30,814 nt of DNA from assembly GCA_002454195.1 (NCBI GenBank), contig DKIJ01000020.1, positions 1 to 30,814 of the forward strand. Reading direction: 5' to 3'. The notes under the pieces are model-generated. The model worked only from the letters and a program-made list of their open reading frames with translations. It was not told where the DNA came from and did not search any database. Made by a program: the position numbers and the translations under genes. Numbering within the stretch: the stretch's first letter is position 1; each line of letters begins with the position of its first letter. The DNA is from Flavobacterium sp. UBA6721 (GTDB lineage Bacteria > Bacteroidota > Bacteroidia > Flavobacteriales > Flavobacteriaceae). Positions 14,704-22,617 of this stretch are shown here, piece after piece.

Positions 14704-16257
14704 TTAAACCAATAAATAATTTTTAGCTGTATTTTTAAAAAACAATAGCTGTTCTTCTTCCCAAATTGCATCTTTTCCTAATTCAAAAGCTAAAATTCGA
14801 GCTACCATTGGTGCAGCTTCTATCGCTGCCCTGGCATCTAAAAACAATAAACGTACTCTCCTTGCCAATACATCTTCTACAGTCATAGCCATTTCCTTTC
14901 GAACAGCCCAAACCACCTCAGCTTTCGTATAGGGATACTTAGGATGGATTTTTTCTGATATCGAAATATCATCAGCTATCATATTTTCAATCGCAATTGC
15001 ATCAGCACCGTAGATGGCTAAATGAGAAATAGATTTTGCATTAGCGTAACCATGAATCTTTAGATGACGCGTTTTTGAACGAATAAAATCCAAACCCGAA
15101 AGCGGTATCGCTTTATTTATCGATTGTTCAGCCATAGTTCTATAAGTAGTCCACTTTCCTCCTATAATAGTCAACAAACCAGATGGAAACACCTTAAGCA
15201 AATGCTCTCTAGACAAAATAGCAGTGTTTTTTACAGAAGCTGTTTTCACCAATGGCCTCAAACCTACAAATACACTATCTACATCACTTTTTTGAATTGT
15301 CTTAAGCGCATATTTATTAAAATGATTAATGATGAAATTTATTTCTTCTTCAAATGCTTTTGGCTCCAATGCGACATTTTTTACTGGTGTATCAGTCGTA
15401 CCCAATAATAATTTATTATGCCAAGGAATTAAGAATAAAACCCTGCCATCTGAGGTTTTCGGAATTAACATTGCAGATGAACTATGAAAAAAGGAACTAT
15501 CTACAACTAAATGTATGCCTTGAGATGGAGCTACAATAGGTTCTAAATTCACTTCTGATTTTTGCAAAACAGCATCCGAAAAAACTCCAGTAGCATTAAT
15601 TACCACCTTAGATTTAACTAAAAAATCCGCATTAGTCAATTCATCTTGAAGATGGACTCCAATAATTTTTCCATTTTCTTTTATAAATTTTGAAACGCCG
15701 CAATAATTCAATACTAAAGCACCTTGTTCCGATGCTGTTTGAGCTAAATTAATTGCCAACCTACTATCATCAAATTGACCATCATAATATAGAATACCGC
15801 CTTTTAATTGAGTCGCATCTAAATCAGGCAGATGTTCTAAGGTTTCTTCTTTTGAAAGTAATTTGGTTTTACCCAAACTAAATTTTGCTGATAAAAAATC
15901 ATACATCCACAAACCAAAACCATAATAGAATTTATCCCAATAATTATACACTGGAACCACAAATCCTAAAGCATGACAAACATGTGGCGCATTACGCAAC
16001 ATTCGACCACGTTCCAATAAGGCTTCTCGAACAAGATGAATATTTCCCTGAGCCAAATACCTTACCCCTCCATGAACCAACTTGGTTGATCGACTTGAAG
16101 TCCCTTTTGCAAAATCATATTTCTCTACAAGCAATGTTTTATAACCTCGGCTAGCCGCATCCACAGCACAACCTAAACCTGTTGCCCCTCCCCCAATTAT
16201 AACAAAATCAAATTCAGAAGTAGTACGAAGCTGATTAAACTTTTCTGTTCTATCCAT
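14704..16257 (-). CDS. glpD: Aerobic glycerol-3-phosphate dehydrogenase (FAD)
   Basis: This FAD-dependent enzyme of about 517 residues has the dinucleotide-binding turn VIIGGGATGLG at 19-29 followed by DAASRGYKTLLVEK. The GlpD signature TSSRSTKLVHGGVRYL lies at 53-68, a substrate-site block LLLGTTDTPV in the middle, and a C-terminal DAO_C-type helical domain with HLAIYG and VEDVLARRVRLLFLDA. It oxidises sn-glycerol-3-phosphate to dihydroxyacetone phosphate and passes electrons to quinone at the inner membrane. I take the ATG at 16257; a TTG one codon earlier is less likely. A long hairpin with a T-run ends about six bases before this start, an unusual arrangement that may regulate it. No glpF or glpK is adjacent. 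Confidence 0.95.
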   Translation of the reverse strand: MDRTEKFNQLRTTSEFDFVIIGGGATGLGCAVDAASRGYKTLLVEKYDFAKGTSSRSTKLVHGGVRYLAQGNIHLVREALLERGRMLRNAPHVCHALGFVVPVYNYWDKFYYGFGLWMYDFLSAKFSLGKTKLLSKEETLEHLPDLDATQLKGGILYYDGQFDDSRLAINLAQTASEQGALVLNYCGVSKFIKENGKIIGVHLQDELTNADFLVKSKVVINATGVFSDAVLQKSEVNLEPIVAPSQGIHLVVDSSFFHSSSAMLIPKTSDGRVLFLIPWHNKLLLGTTDTPVKNVALEPKAFEEEINFIINHFNKYALKTIQKSDVDSVFVGLRPLVKTASVKNTAILSREHLLKVFPSGLLTIIGGKWTTYRTMAEQSINKAIPLSGLDFIRSKTRHLKIHGYANAKSISHLAIYGADAIAIENMIADDISISEKIHPKYPYTKAEVVWAVRKEMAMTVEDVLARRVRLLFLDARAAIEAAPMVARILAFELGKDAIWEEEQLLFFKNTAKNYLLV

Positions 16258-16262
16258 CAAAA

Positions 16263-16311
16263 TAAAAAAACTTTAGACTTGTAGTTGTTTCAACAACTCA
16301 AATCTAAAGTT
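16263..16311 (-). terminator. Nested hairpin with T-run abutting the glpD start
   Basis: On the minus strand an outer 9-bp stem (AACTTTAGA / TCTAAAGTT, 16269-16277 with 16303-16311) encloses an inner AGTTGTT / AACAACT stem, followed by a run of seven T (16263-16269). It may be the murF terminator, or an attenuator of glpD, whose ATG begins six bases later. Confidence 0.7.
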
Positions 16312-16372
16312 AACTTTTTATATTAGAAAACAGTTATAATTCTATTTCAAAATTAAACTCGGTTTCCTTAAA

Positions 16373-17659
16373 TTATTTGATAAAATCCAAAGTACGTTCC
16401 AAAGCCATTCCTCTAGAACCTTTGATTAAAATAGTATTATTTGCAAAAGCAACTGAAGTTAAAGCTGCAGAAAACAATTCGAATGTTTCATAAAAATGAA
16501 AATTAGCTTTTTCCCTAGCGCATTCATTAAAAGCTTTACCCACAAAATAACATTGCACTCTATCTTCATTTTTCAAAGAATCGACTAAAGCTTCATGTTC
16601 TTTTTGGCTCTCTTCTCCAAGTTCAAACATATCACCTAAAACCATGATTTTATTAGGCTTTTCAAGCTGTAAAAAATTAGTAATAGCCACCGCCATACTA
16701 CTAGGATTAGCATTATAAGCATCTAATATAATTTCATTAGACCCTTTTTGCAGAATCTGCGATCGATTATTTGCAGGCACATAACTTTCCAATGCTTCTT
16801 TAATCGCTACAGCATCTATTTCGAAAAACCTTCCAATAGTTAGAGCTGCATTAATATTATTAGCGTTATACAAACCAATCAAATGCGTTTTTATATCCAA
16901 ACCATCAAAACTAATTTCAACAAAAGGGTTAGCTCTAATTCCAGCTATTTGTACATCTGCTTCCTCCTTATTTACACCAAAAGAATAATGATTTAAAACT
17001 TTTGATTTTTCAACCTGAATAGCATCATCAAGATTAATAAAAGCCAATTTATCATTTTTTGAAATATAATGATACATCTCGCTTTTTCCTTTTATAACGC
17101 CTTGAACACCACCAAAACCCTCTAAATGCGCCTTACCAAAATTAGTTATATACCCATAATCTGGCTGAGCAATTTCGCAAAGAAATTCAATTTCTTTTTG
17201 ATGATTAGCACCCATTTCAACAATACCCATTTCAGTATTTTCATCAAAAGACAATAAAGTCAAAGGCACACCAATATGATTATTTAAATTACCAACAGTT
17301 GCCTTAGTCTTGAATTTTTTAGATAAAACAACATTAATCAATTCTTTTGTTGTTGTCTTACCATTACTCCCTGTTAATGCAACAATAGGAACTTTTAAAT
17401 AATTTCTATGAAACTTAGCTAATTCTTGTAGCGCAAGCAAACTATCTTCAACTAAAACTGTTCGCTCATCAATATAATAATTTTGATTGTCAATTAGCAC
17501 AGAAGAAGCACCTTTTTCTAGGGCCTCTTTAGCAAAAGTATTAGCATCAAAACGCTCGCCTTTAATAGCAACAAACATTGATCCTTTTTCAATTTTACGA
17601 GTATCTATAGACACTCCTGAAGATTTTAAAAATAAATTATGAATGTAATTGATATCCAT
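16373..17659 (-). CDS. murF: UDP-N-acetylmuramoyl-tripeptide-D-alanyl-D-alanine ligase
   Basis: MurF of about 428 residues adds D-Ala-D-Ala to the UDP-MurNAc-tripeptide in the cytoplasm, the last soluble step of peptidoglycan precursor synthesis. The sequence shows the N-terminal DTRKIEKGSMFVAIKGERFDAN block, the ATP P-loop TGSNGKTT at 96-103 and GNLNNHIGVPLTLL. The Mur ligase signature GIVEMGANHQKEI and the C-terminal ligase motif ILDAYNANPSSM follow. An upstream TTG at 17680 is open in frame but overlaps the gldJ terminator hairpin, so the ATG at 17659 (MDINYIHN) is preferred. The gldJ-murF neighbourhood is typical of Flavobacterium. Confidence 0.95.
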   Translation of the reverse strand: MDINYIHNLFLKSSGVSIDTRKIEKGSMFVAIKGERFDANTFAKEALEKGASSVLIDNQNYYIDERTVLVEDSLLALQELAKFHRNYLKVPIVALTGSNGKTTTKELINVVLSKKFKTKATVGNLNNHIGVPLTLLSFDENTEMGIVEMGANHQKEIEFLCEIAQPDYGYITNFGKAHLEGFGGVQGVIKGKSEMYHYISKNDKLAFINLDDAIQVEKSKVLNHYSFGVNKEEADVQIAGIRANPFVEISFDGLDIKTHLIGLYNANNINAALTIGRFFEIDAVAIKEALESYVPANNRSQILQKGSNEIILDAYNANPSSMAVAITNFLQLEKPNKIMVLGDMFELGEESQKEHEALVDSLKNEDRVQCYFVGKAFNECAREKANFHFYETFELFSAALTSVAFANNTILIKGSRGMALERTLDFIK

Positions 17660-17678
17660 ATTAAAATGATTAAAAAAC

Positions 17679-17702
17679 AAAAGCCCTAATCAAAGGGCTT
17701 TT
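17679..17702 (-). terminator. Terminator of gldJ
   Basis: AAAAGCCCT (17679-17687) and AGGGCTTTT (17694-17702) form a perfect 9-bp stem with a 6-base loop and a minus-strand T-run. It lies 20 bases beyond the gldJ stop codon. Confidence 0.85.
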
Positions 17703-17721
17703 AGTTATTATGTTTTAGAAA

Positions 17722-19386
17722 TTAATTTCTTGGTGATTTTCTTTTATCTGATTTAGATCCTACTCTTGACATCGCGCATCTAAATCCTATATAATCAGTT
17801 GCCATGTCTTGAGGAAAATACCTTCTTTGAGCTGGATCTAACCAATAGGCTCTATCTCTCCAAGAACCACCTTTGTACACTCTAATTTTATCATTGATTA
17901 AAGTAGTTCTCTTGCTTGATTTATCGTATCTTCTTACCATATTCCCTAAACTATCTGTTGTTACATTATGTTTAGGCGAGTTATACATTGTAGCAATCTC
18001 TTTTTCTTTAGCATTATCAGCTTCAGACGAACCAAAGTTATAATATCTTGAAGATTGCTTATCTCCATCTCTATAACTGATATTATTACTCTTATCGAAA
18101 TTTTGCCTTAAGTAAGTTTCCTTTTCATCAACTGCCACCTGTGCAATTTGACCTGGAAAACTTCTAGCTATAACTTTACCGTTACTTAAGGTATCATATT
18201 TCATATTTTCTTTAGTCACCACTTCAATTTTTCCATCAGCACCAATTTTATTTTTATAATAAACGTTACCTCTAAAATAATTGAAATCATTCATTTCGTT
18301 ATCTACAATAGGACGGTAAACATCAGCAACCCATTCAGCAACGTTACCTGCCATATCGTATAATCCAAAATCATTAGGCGCATAAGATTTCACTGCGTTT
18401 GTAATATCAGCACCATCATCAGACCAACCTGCAATTCCACCATAATCTCCATTTCCTTGCTTAAAGTTTGCTAATTGATCCCCTTTACTTTGTCTTTTTC
18501 CAGAACGTGTATATTCACCAGACCAAGGATATTTCTTTTGACCTTTATAAATATTATACTCTCTTTGACCTACATCGGCAGCTGCTGCATATTCCCATTC
18601 AGCCTCTGTTGGAAGTCTATATTCTGGCATAATAATTCCTGAAGAACGTTGTGCGTACACATTTTTTTGACCTGAAGTACTTCCATCTTTACCTTTTACA
18701 GCTCTTCCTTTTGTTTTTTGCAATACAATTTCTGAACTACCACCACGAGCAGTTGATGGCGACATCAAATAAGCTTCGGTATTAAAAGCATTCTCAGCTG
18801 TTACATCTTCTGTTTTTGCATTCTTTTTCAAATAACCATTTTGTTCCAAAACAGCCTCATTAACACGATCTGTTCTCCATTTAGCAAAATCAACTGCTTG
18901 GATCCAATTAACACCTACTACAGGATATTCTGCATAAGCAGGATGCCTTAAGTAGTTATTTGTCATCGTTTCGTTATATCCTAATCGATTTCTCCAAACT
19001 AATGTATCTGGTACCGCACCATCATAAACCTCTTTGTATTCATCTGGTGGAAATACTAACTTTACCCAGTCCAAATATTCTAAATACATAAAATTAGTAA
19101 CCTCAGTTTCATCCATATAGAAGGATTGAACATGTTGCTGAGTGGCAGTATTATTCCAATCATGCATTACATCGTCCTGTACTTTACCCATGGTAAATGT
19201 TCCTCCTTCGACAAAAACTAAACCTGGACCAGCTTCTTGTTTTTTAGCAGCTGTTTTATTGTCCACATTCCAACCTGTAGCTCTAGAAGAACCTTTAGAA
19301 CTAGATTTTTTACTACAACTAGCAAAACCTAAAGTTACTATCACTGACAACAGTAATCGAAAAACTATAATTTTATTTACTTTCAT
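17722..19386 (-). CDS. gldJ: Gliding motility lipoprotein GldJ (sulfatase-modifying-factor fold)
   Basis: This 554-residue lipoprotein has a type II signal peptide ending in LGFASC with acylated C24. The rest is a formylglycine-generating-enzyme-like (SUMF1/FGE-sulfatase) domain: FVEGGTFTMGKVQ, DETEVTNFMYLEY, YPVVGVNWIQAVDFAKWR, EYRLPTEAEWEYAA, NDFGLYDMAGNVAEWV and, after a long insert, RVYKGGSWRDRAYWLDPAQRR and IGFRCAM. GldJ belongs to the Flavobacterium gliding apparatus, forms helical tracks and stabilises GldK, so it is also needed for type IX secretion. The gene appears intact. A TAAATTTG -7 box at 19484-19491 gives a 5' leader of roughly 90 bases. The IS982-like element begins about 115 bases beyond that box. 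Confidence 0.95.
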   Translation of the reverse strand: MKVNKIIVFRLLLSVIVTLGFASCSKKSSSKGSSRATGWNVDNKTAAKKQEAGPGLVFVEGGTFTMGKVQDDVMHDWNNTATQQHVQSFYMDETEVTNFMYLEYLDWVKLVFPPDEYKEVYDGAVPDTLVWRNRLGYNETMTNNYLRHPAYAEYPVVGVNWIQAVDFAKWRTDRVNEAVLEQNGYLKKNAKTEDVTAENAFNTEAYLMSPSTARGGSSEIVLQKTKGRAVKGKDGSTSGQKNVYAQRSSGIIMPEYRLPTEAEWEYAAAADVGQREYNIYKGQKKYPWSGEYTRSGKRQSKGDQLANFKQGNGDYGGIAGWSDDGADITNAVKSYAPNDFGLYDMAGNVAEWVADVYRPIVDNEMNDFNYFRGNVYYKNKIGADGKIEVVTKENMKYDTLSNGKVIARSFPGQIAQVAVDEKETYLRQNFDKSNNISYRDGDKQSSRYYNFGSSEADNAKEKEIATMYNSPKHNVTTDSLGNMVRRYDKSSKRTTLINDKIRVYKGGSWRDRAYWLDPAQRRYFPQDMATDYIGFRCAMSRVGSKSDKRKSPRN

Positions 19387-19483
19387 ACTCTTTTCAAGGT
19401 GTCTTTAACGGCTGCAATATAATAATTAACGATTAACCAACAAGCACACTGTAAATTATTATATCAAAATTTTAAATTTAACG

Positions 19484-19491
19484 CAAATTTA
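19484..19491 (-). promoter_or_regulatory. Candidate gldJ -7 promoter box
   Basis: Minus strand TAAATTTG matches TAnnTTTG. The nearest TTG lies only 14 bases upstream, shorter than the usual 17-23, so the promoter is plausible rather than certain. It is outside the IS element. Confidence 0.45.
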
Positions 19492-19598
19492 TACTTTTTA
19501 TTATTCAAACGCATACTTAATACCTTTTTTTTAGAATTTTGGTTTTTTTAATAAAAATGCCTTTATACAATCCGATTATCTACAATTATTGTTTCATT

Positions 19599-19606
19599 AA
19601 TTAATT
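19599..19606. repeat. AATTAATT flank of the IS (possible 8-bp target duplication, left)
   Basis: AATTAATT directly abuts the left terminal repeat; the same octamer abuts the right end at 20523-20530. Because the word is itself palindromic, it cannot be told from an extension of the inverted repeats. Confidence 0.5.
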
Positions 19607-20522
19607 CAAGTTGCTAGTTTATTGATTTATTTAATTGCAATCCGAATACAAACAAAGTTAGCTTTATTAAAAAACCCTCCAAAGTCACTGCATGTATAGT
19701 TCTTGGGAAAAGTTTTTTAATATCGCTAATTGTAGTTTCTACTCTTTTTCTCATTTTTAATTTTTCGTTTTTTTGTTCTAAAGTGTCTATCCTTTTAGAA
19801 TTTGACTTTCTTTGGATCTTTAGTAAAATACATTTTCTCTCAAAGGCGCTGTCTTCCAAGCCATAATCTAAGTAAGCACTATCTCCATAAATAGAGGCTT
19901 CTGCGGGTAATTTATCTATCATTTTTCCAAGTGCTTTTGCATCGGCTGTTTTCCCAGGGGTAAAGTGAAAAGCTATTGGAATACCGTCCTTTGTAGTAAT
20001 CAGTTGTACTTTAATCCCATAAAAATAGTTCCGCATACTAGCGGTGTAACCTCTCCATTTTTTATCCTTAAGAATTTTACAATTATGGATTCTCATATTG
20101 TTACATACTGCAACAGGAAAGGAATCAATAATATATTGCATTTCACAGCAAAAGCTTTTAAAATAAGAACTTACAATTTCAAATAGCTCATAAAGTAGCT
20201 TGCCAACTTTATGAAGTCGTCGGTTAAATCGGCTTTCTTCCAGCATATTGGGAATAAAACCGTATTGTTTCATAAAACGAATCGCGGAGGCATGATTCCC
20301 ATAAAAACTTGTTGATGATACTATTGCTGTCAATATGATTTCACTATCACTTACTTGTCGTCTTTTGTCTTCTTTGTGTTCAATTCCTTGTAATATATCA
20401 TCGATTAAACAAAAATTGAGATAATTTTGTCTTTGCAAAGCATTGGTAGAGTTTTTATGTCGGCAAAACAAATTTACTTATCCTTTGCTTTGCTTTTTTA
20501 TCTACTTTAAACTAGCAACTTG
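19607..20522 (-). mobile_element. IS982-like insertion sequence, 916 bp
   Basis: The element is bounded by perfect 15-bp terminal inverted repeats, CAAGTTGCTAGTTTA at 19607-19621 and its complement at 20508-20522, and encodes a single transposase filling most of its length. Both ends are flanked by AATTAATT. The length and single-ORF layout fit IS982. The termini differ from the ACCC ends often reported for IS982, so the family call rests on the transposase. It lies between gldJ and porV. Confidence 0.85.
19614..20471 (-). CDS. IS982-family DDE transposase
   Basis: This transposase of about 285 residues contains a DDE triad. I take it as the Asp of YIIDSFPVAVCNN (near 115), the Asp of SIYGDSAYLDYG (near 195) and the Glu of RKRVETTISDIKKLFP (near 248). 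The segment NYFYGIKVQLITTKDGIPIAFHFTPG between the two Asp residues is typical of IS982-like enzymes. The frame has no ATG at its start; TTG at 20471 is the likely initiation codon. No internal stop or frameshift is visible, so the element may be active. The stop codon lies a few bases inside the left terminal repeat. Confidence 0.88.
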   Translation of the reverse strand: MFCRHKNSTNALQRQNYLNFCLIDDILQGIEHKEDKRRQVSDSEIILTAIVSSTSFYGNHASAIRFMKQYGFIPNMLEESRFNRRLHKVGKLLYELFEIVSSYFKSFCCEMQYIIDSFPVAVCNNMRIHNCKILKDKKWRGYTASMRNYFYGIKVQLITTKDGIPIAFHFTPGKTADAKALGKMIDKLPAEASIYGDSAYLDYGLEDSAFERKCILLKIQRKSNSKRIDTLEQKNEKLKMRKRVETTISDIKKLFPRTIHAVTLEGFLIKLTLFVFGLQLNKSIN

Positions 20523-20530
20523 AATTAATT
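20523..20530. repeat. AATTAATT flank of the IS (right)
   Basis: This is the right-hand copy of the octamer at 19599-19606. From here to 20694 there is AT-rich sequence without any open frame or protein similarity that I can recognise, and in particular no PorU remnant. Confidence 0.5.
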
Positions 20531-20694
20531 ATTGAATTTTAAAAAAAACAACATCCATCAATATCTTTGAAACACCTATACAATATAAATCAGTTTTTGC
20601 AGTTATAGAGAAAACATTCACTAAGAAACAACCAAACTATCTAACCATCAAAACAATGCATACTTTAAAGAAAGAAGCATTCAAAATAAAAAGC

Positions 20695-20724
20695 TTGCCT
20701 CTTTTTAATAAAGTACTATATTTG
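20695..20724 (+). promoter_or_regulatory. porV promoter
   Basis: TTG at 20695-20697, a 19-base spacer and TATATTTG at 20717-20724 match the Bacteroidota consensus TTG-N17-23-TAnnTTTG. The start codon of porV follows 22 bases later, so porV can be transcribed without an upstream gene. Confidence 0.75.
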
Positions 20725-20746
20725 TTTTAAAATTTTTTATTCGACG

Positions 20747-21916
20747 ATGAAAAAAACAATACTTTTAACCCTCTCTTTGTTATCTTTCTCACTAATTAAA
20801 GCGCAAGAACAAAGAACAATAACGACAGCTGTTCCATTTTTATCAGTAAGTGCCGATGCTCGATCAGCAGGTATGGCTGATATAGGTGTGGCGACTTCAT
20901 CGGATGTGTTTTCACAACAATGGAACCCAGCAAAATATGCTTTCGCAATAGATAAACAAGGTTTTAGTGTGAGTTACACTCCATATTTAACGGGTCTTGC
21001 AAATGATATTTCTTTAGGGCAAGCTACTTACTATAATAAAATTTCAGACCGAAGTGCATTTGGCGCTAGTATTCGCTATTTTGGTTTTGGAGATATTGAA
21101 TTAAGACAGTCAGCTGAACAGACCAACCCTCCAATAGTTGCCCCAAATGAATTTGCAATAGACGGATCTTATTCTCTTAAACTAAGCGAGAAATTCGCAA
21201 TGGCCGTGGGAGCTAGATTCATCCGTTCAAATTTGAAAGTAGCTGTTGATAATAATGATGCTACAGCAGCAAGTTCGTTCGCAATTGATGTAGCTGGTTT
21301 TTACCAATCGGAAGAAATCGCCTATAACAGCTTTAACGGAAGATGGAGAGCTGGTTTTAATTTTCAAAACTTAGGCCCAAAACTAAGTTATGATAACGAT
21401 GAAATTAGCGCAAATTTTCTTCCAGCTAACTTAAAGTTCGGAACTGGATTTGATTTCATTCTTGACGACTACAACAAATTTGGATTAAACTTAGAACTAA
21501 ATAAACTATTAGTTCCTACCCCTCAAAATCCAGATTTAAATGGAGATGGAACAATTACAAGTGAAGAAAGAAGTAAAAATCTAAATGATTACCGCTCTAT
21601 AGGATGGGTTCCTGGAATTTTTAAATCATTTGGTGACGCACCTGATGGATTCAAAGAAGAACTCAAAGAGGTAATTTATTCTTTAGGTGCTGAATACTCT
21701 TATCAAGATGCATTTGCAATGCGTTTAGGATACCACCACGAGAACGTTAGCAAAAGTGGTTTACGATATTTCTCTTTAGGAGCAGGCTTTAAATACACCT
21801 CTGTAAAAGTTGATGTATCGTATTTATTCTCTGCTTCAAAAATCCCAAATCCATTAGAAAACACTTTACGTTTTTCATTGACATTTAATTTTGGAGACAA
21901 ATACGAACAATATTAA
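20747..21916 (+). CDS. porV: Type IX secretion outer-membrane protein PorV (LptO)
   Basis: This 389-residue protein starts with a signal peptide (residues 1-19, cleaved before QEQRTITT). The mature start TAVPFLSVSADARSAGMADIGVAT is the hallmark of PorV, an FadL-like 14-strand outer-membrane barrel. The remainder alternates barrel strands, and it ends FSLTFNFGDKYEQY. In type IX secretion PorV shuttles cargo from the translocon to the PorU-containing attachment complex and binds the cargo C-terminal domain. In F. johnsoniae its upstream neighbour is porU; here an insertion sequence and about 216 bases of non-coding DNA take that place. The gene is intact and has its own promoter and terminator. 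Confidence 0.95.
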   Translation: MKKTILLTLSLLSFSLIKAQEQRTITTAVPFLSVSADARSAGMADIGVATSSDVFSQQWNPAKYAFAIDKQGFSVSYTPYLTGLANDISLGQATYYNKISDRSAFGASIRYFGFGDIELRQSAEQTNPPIVAPNEFAIDGSYSLKLSEKFAMAVGARFIRSNLKVAVDNNDATAASSFAIDVAGFYQSEEIAYNSFNGRWRAGFNFQNLGPKLSYDNDEISANFLPANLKFGTGFDFILDDYNKFGLNLELNKLLVPTPQNPDLNGDGTITSEERSKNLNDYRSIGWVPGIFKSFGDAPDGFKEELKEVIYSLGAEYSYQDAFAMRLGYHHENVSKSGLRYFSLGAGFKYTSVKVDVSYLFSASKIPNPLENTLRFSLTFNFGDKYEQY

Positions 21917-21939
21917 TTTCAAATTACCAACAAAATATA

Positions 21940-21979
21940 AAATCCAAATTTCCTCTTTCCGAAATTTGGATTTTTTTTA
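21940..21979 (+). terminator. Terminator of porV
   Basis: AAATCCAAATTTC (21940-21952) and GAAATTTGGATTT (21961-21973) form a perfect 13-bp stem with an 8-base loop and a following T-run. It ends 13 bases before the cdd start. Confidence 0.85.
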
Positions 21980-21991
21980 CCCTAAAACAAA

Positions 21992-22474
21992 ATGGAAGAA
22001 ATCATTATCACAAACAGATTCTTCACTTATGATACTATTGAAGAATTACCTAGTAACATCCAAAATCTTTTCAAAAAAGCTACATCAGCACAAAAAAATG
22101 CTTATGCGCCTTATTCGAAATTTAGAGTTGGAGCAGCTATCGAACTAGATAATGGAGAAATTATTTTGGGGACCAACCAAGAAAACGCCGCTTTTCCATC
22201 AGGACTTTGCGCCGAGAGAGTAGCATTATACCAAGCTGTTTCCAATTTTCCTGATGCAAAAATTGTATCCATCATCATTACGGCATCTCCAGAATCTACA
22301 GGATTATCTGTCCCAATAACACCTTGCGGTTCTTGCAGACAATCTATTGCTGAATACGAATCCAAACAAGACAGTCCAATTGCAATCTATTTTAAAGGAG
22401 AATCAGGTAAAATATACAAATCAGCATCTTTAAACAATCTACTCCCCTTAATATTTAACAAAAAACTGCTCTAA
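21992..22474 (+). CDS. cdd: Cytidine deaminase
   Basis: This 160-residue zinc-dependent deaminase converts cytidine and deoxycytidine to the uridine forms in pyrimidine salvage. The active-site motifs are complete: YAPYSKFRVGAA at 38-49, the CAE box at 73-75 (GLCAERVALY) and P-C112-G-S-C115 (TPCGSCRQ), which provide the three zinc cysteines and the catalytic Glu. The N-terminus is about 25 residues longer than the minimal tetrameric enzyme, as is usual in Flavobacterium. It begins just after the porV terminator, so it either reads through or uses a promoter within that short gap. I saw no consensus box there. Confidence 0.94.
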   Translation: MEEIIITNRFFTYDTIEELPSNIQNLFKKATSAQKNAYAPYSKFRVGAAIELDNGEIILGTNQENAAFPSGLCAERVALYQAVSNFPDAKIVSIIITASPESTGLSVPITPCGSCRQSIAEYESKQDSPIAIYFKGESGKIYKSASLNNLLPLIFNKKLL

Positions 22475-22522
22475 CAAAACTAAAAATTAGCTTTATAATT
22501 TTAGTACTTAGTTGGAATGTTC

Positions 22523-22530
22523 TATTTTTG
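22523..22530 (+). promoter_or_regulatory. Candidate pdhA -7 promoter box
   Basis: TATTTTTG matches TAnnTTTG in the cdd-pdhA gap, 87 bases before the pdhA start. No TTG at the preferred distance was found. Confidence 0.45.
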
Positions 22531-22617
22531 CATTTCGCAAATTCGACCTAAATTGAAGAATTTGCAAAAAATACTAATTTACAACACAATAAAAACTTTA
22601 GTAAAAGAACACTTGAG

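Noticed and set aside
20531..20694. A residual 3' end of porU before porV
   Set aside because: All three forward frames are full of stops and none shows beta-sandwich or peptidase-like sequence.
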